The notes beneath the pieces were generated by a model. It saw only the letters and a list, made by a program, of their open reading frames with translations. It was not told the origin of the DNA and did not search any database. From positions 1 to 33,492 of the forward strand of contig JALUAM010000069.1 in NCBI GenBank assembly GCA_027051095.1: a DNA stretch of 33,492 nt. The letters run 5' to 3'. A program made the position numbers and the translations under genes. The number at the start of each line of letters is the position of its first letter. Positions within the stretch are counted from its first letter, which is position 1. Origin of the DNA: Acidilobaceae archaeon. Its GTDB lineage: Archaea; Thermoproteota; Thermoprotei_A; Sulfolobales; Acidilobaceae. Shown here in pieces: positions 31,550-33,492 of the stretch.

Positions 31550-32978
31550 ACCTCTCCAGGTAGAACCTGGTAATCCCCTTCATGAAGGCTTCTGGAGGCT
31601 CGCCTGCTAGCCTTTCGAGCAGCGATGCTCTCTCCTCCAGCTCGTCTACTATGTTGCTCTCAGTGCTCGGTATGAGCTCGAACGCTTTCACTATGCTTTC
31701 GCTCCTCTCGACAACTTCGCTGGGAGTGTCAGGCTCCAACCTATCGCCGGTTGACGACCACTTAAACACGTATACTATTTCATCGCCTTGGATCTCAGCT
31801 ATCGAGACAACTCTCCTCCTAGCCTTGCCCCCGGGGCCCATAATCCTTTTTATGTGAACTATAGAGCCTATCAAGGCTAGGAAGAGAGGCGGCAGCGATA
31901 TAGGCTCTAGCTGTAGCCTCAACACAGCGCCTTCGGGGGAGTCCGCGTGCATGGTAGTCATAGAGCCGTGGCCGCTCGCTGCGGCCTGGGCGAGAAGCCT
32001 TGCCTCCCTGCCCCTAACCTCGCCCACTATCACGTACTCTGCTCTCCTTCTCAGCGCAAACCTTAGCAGCTCCTCTAACCCTATGTCTTCTATCTGCTCG
32101 CCGGGAGCAGCAGGCCTTGTTACCAGCGCGTCCCATCTGGGTATCGGCAGGCTTAGCTCCGGCGTGTCCTCTATCGTAACTACCCTGTAGAATGGTGGTA
32201 TCAGGGAGGCGAGAGCCTGGAGCAGCGTAGTCTTGCCCGCGCCCATGGAGCCTATTATGAGTATGAACTGCTGGCTCTCCACAAGCATCCACAAGTAGGC
32301 AGCGGCAAGGGGCGTGATGACCCTAGACGCTATCAGGTCTCCGAGGGTGGCTGGCCTGCCAGGGTACTTTCTTAGGACGAAGCTGCTTCCAAACCGCGAC
32401 GCCTGCCTTGAGAATGAGACTGCTACCCTAAACCCTTCCGGCGTTAAGCCCTCCGCTAGCGGCTGGGAAAGGCTCACAGGTCTTCCGGCCTTCCTGGAGA
32501 GCTGTATTGCCAGAGAGTCAGCCTCTTCCTCGCTGAGCCTTAAATCGACGCTAACCCACCTGCCGTCTACAAGCCTGTGAACCACTGACACGTCCCTTCC
32601 CGGCCCCTCGACCGCTATCTCCTCCACGTTGCTATCTATGACAAGAGGGTAGAGCGGGCCGTAGCCGCTTAGAGCCTTGTCCAGGTGATACTTCTCCGCG
32701 GGCGTTCTAGGGCTGGCTAGCCCTGCCGCCATGTCCTTTAGCAGGGCTTCATCTACGGGCTCGGGCTCGACGAATCTAAGCCTTATGGTGCCCGCGTCAT
32801 CCTTGTAAAGATAATATTCTACAGGTCCTACACTATACCGCGCTAACACTCTCCATTCCTCCGGCGCTCTCCCATCGCCTTGTACAGCTTTGCCGTGCGT
32901 TGGAGAAGAAACCATATAACTAGTAGAGGGGGGGTGAGCCCCTCCGAACCCGAAAAACCTCAGGATGTTTCTCATCAC
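31536..32978 (-). CDS. Type IV pilus/secretion ATPase (ArlI/GspE-like)
   Basis: The 480-residue cytoplasmic ATPase powers subunit assembly. Its N-terminal domain (about 40-225) is followed by the Walker A GSMGAGKTT (about residues 240-248), the Asp box VVTIEDTPEL, the Walker B region EYVIVGEVRGRE (about 312-323) and the His box GHGSMTTMHADSPEGAV, all in the order of VirB11/GspE/FlaI ATPases. The following membrane protein gene and preceding pilin gene form a complete minimal pilus operon. Its start is 17 nt after the pilin stop. Confidence 0.92.
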   Translation of the reverse strand: MMRNILRFFGFGGAHPPSTSYMVSSPTHGKAVQGDGRAPEEWRVLARYSVGPVEYYLYKDDAGTIRLRFVEPEPVDEALLKDMAAGLASPRTPAEKYHLDKALSGYGPLYPLVIDSNVEEIAVEGPGRDVSVVHRLVDGRWVSVDLRLSEEEADSLAIQLSRKAGRPVSLSQPLAEGLTPEGFRVAVSFSRQASRFGSSFVLRKYPGRPATLGDLIASRVITPLAAAYLWMLVESQQFILIIGSMGAGKTTLLQALASLIPPFYRVVTIEDTPELSLPIPRWDALVTRPAAPGEQIEDIGLEELLRFALRRRAEYVIVGEVRGREARLLAQAAASGHGSMTTMHADSPEGAVLRLQLEPISLPPLFLALIGSIVHIKRIMGPGGKARRRVVSIAEIQGDEIVYVFKWSSTGDRLEPDTPSEVVERSESIVKAFELIPSTESNIVDELEERASLLERLAGEPPEAFMKGITRFYLERYGSY

Positions 32979-32994
32979 GGCTCTTTAACCCCCG

Positions 32995-33423
32995 CTAGCC
33001 TATCTTAACGGGCTCGCTAACCAGGACCTCACCGCCCACGCTGTACACGATTGACACTGCGACTGCGTCTGAGGGAATTACAGCAGTGACCGTAGCCTTA
33101 CCTCCAGGCTCTACGACTATGTTTAGCTGTTGATTAAGTGGTACTGCGGCGCCGGTTGCATCGTAGTACTGCATGTCAATTATTGTTATCGGCTCCATGT
33201 AGCCGTTAGTAGCCTCTACGTATACTAGCACGTTAACAGCGTCAAGCGGTACTGTGGAGACTCTTAGGAAGACAGTCTCTCCTGCAGCTATAAGCGACTC
33301 GCTGCTCACCTGGAAGTACTGGTAGACTAGTAGCCCTCCCACTATTGTTATCGCTATTAATATCACGGATGCTATCAGAGGCGAAAGCCCTCTACGGGCT
33401 CTTGCGCCCGCCATAGGCCTCAA
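32995..33423 (-). CDS. Archaeal type IV pilin with class III signal peptide
   Basis: The product begins with a basic stretch and RRGLSPLIASVILIAITIVGG, a class III signal: positive residues, a peptidase cleavage site just before the hydrophobic helix (after the glycine), and a 20-residue helix that forms the filament core. The rest (about 50-140) is a beta domain ending in VSEPVKIG. The ATG at 33414 is preferred over the TTG at 33423, because the TATA box at 33434-33443 predicts an RNA start at about 33412-33414 (leaderless), giving 139 residues. It heads the operon with the ATPase and platform protein, so it is probably the major pilin, though archaellin-like use is not excluded. Confidence 0.85.
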   Translation of the reverse strand: MRPMAGARARRGLSPLIASVILIAITIVGGLLVYQYFQVSSESLIAAGETVFLRVSTVPLDAVNVLVYVEATNGYMEPITIIDMQYYDATGAAVPLNQQLNIVVEPGGKATVTAVIPSDAVAVSIVYSVGGEVLVSEPVKIG

Positions 33424-33431
33424 CCGTTACT

Positions 33432-33446
33432 AGACTATATACTCCC
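33432..33446 (-). promoter_or_regulatory. TATA box of the pilus operon
   Basis: On the minus strand GAGTATATAGTC is centred about 25 nt before the ATG at 33414. This supports a leaderless operon transcript and decides between the two possible pilin starts. Confidence 0.55.
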
Positions 33447-33492
33447 CTTCGCCGAAGTCGATTTCAATTGGCAAACAGTTATAGGCTCCGTT

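Noticed and set aside
1-33492. CRISPR array, insertion sequence or integrated element
   Set aside because: No regularly spaced direct repeats, transposase, integrase or tRNA-end duplication was seen; gene content is mostly chromosomal housekeeping and surface functions.

Overview
The window looks like a chromosome segment of a hyperthermophilic crenarchaeon (Thermoproteota, probably Desulfurococcales/Acidilobales-like; this placement is inferred). The evidence is archaeal lipid synthesis (GGGP synthase), primase large subunit PriL, an Elf1-type zinc ribbon, a pyruvoyl AdoMet/arginine decarboxylase, a tRNA-splicing endonuclease subunit without catalytic residues, a tRNA-Met with a bulge-helix-bulge intron, many TTG/GTG starts, and TATA boxes about 26 nt upstream of nearly leaderless genes. 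No transposon, integrase or CRISPR array was seen.

Layout. 1-9978 (minus strand): four consecutive genes for secreted or membrane-anchored surface proteins. The first transcribed is a SlaB-like coiled-coil stalk protein, followed by a 1951-residue protein built of about 14 tandem beta-sandwich repeats. 10118-12864: a MazG-type pyrophosphohydrolase, GGGP synthase with an Elf1-like zinc ribbon, and S-adenosylhomocysteine hydrolase. 12979-13290: intron-containing tRNA-Met(CAU), then a probable C/D box sRNA whose guide matches crenarchaeal 16S rRNA. 13297-18564: an eight-CBS protein, a small zinc ribbon, a VIT1/CCC1-like membrane protein, an M20 peptidase and an MBL-fold hydrolase. 18577-21078: a pyruvoyl decarboxylase gene bracketed by G/C-run palindromes, a divergent nucleoside-phosphorylase-like gene and a membrane-anchored thioredoxin-fold protein. 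21079-23061: structured RNA candidates, tRNA-Leu(CAA), PriL with an apparent frameshift near its 5' end, and RNase P RNA. 23062-24291: DUF211, JAMM protease and a YfcE-like phosphodiesterase. 24352-27548: a tight plus-strand run (DUF2283, secreted Thr/Val-stalk protein, HAD phosphatase, tRNA endonuclease structural subunit). 27626-30095: MtnA and NADP isocitrate dehydrogenase. 30098-33423 (minus): a type IV pilus operon (pilin, ATPase, membrane platform).

Connections. Several genes touch S-adenosylmethionine metabolism: SAH hydrolase, the pyruvoyl decarboxylase, MtnA, and perhaps the phosphorylase-like protein. RNA processing is also well represented: RNase P RNA, the splicing endonuclease subunit with a matching intron substrate, an rRNA methylation guide, and possibly an H/ACA-like RNA. 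The cell surface accounts for about a third of the window. The surface gene cluster, the 48-bp perfect palindrome before the decarboxylase gene, and the guide RNAs are the points most worth following up.
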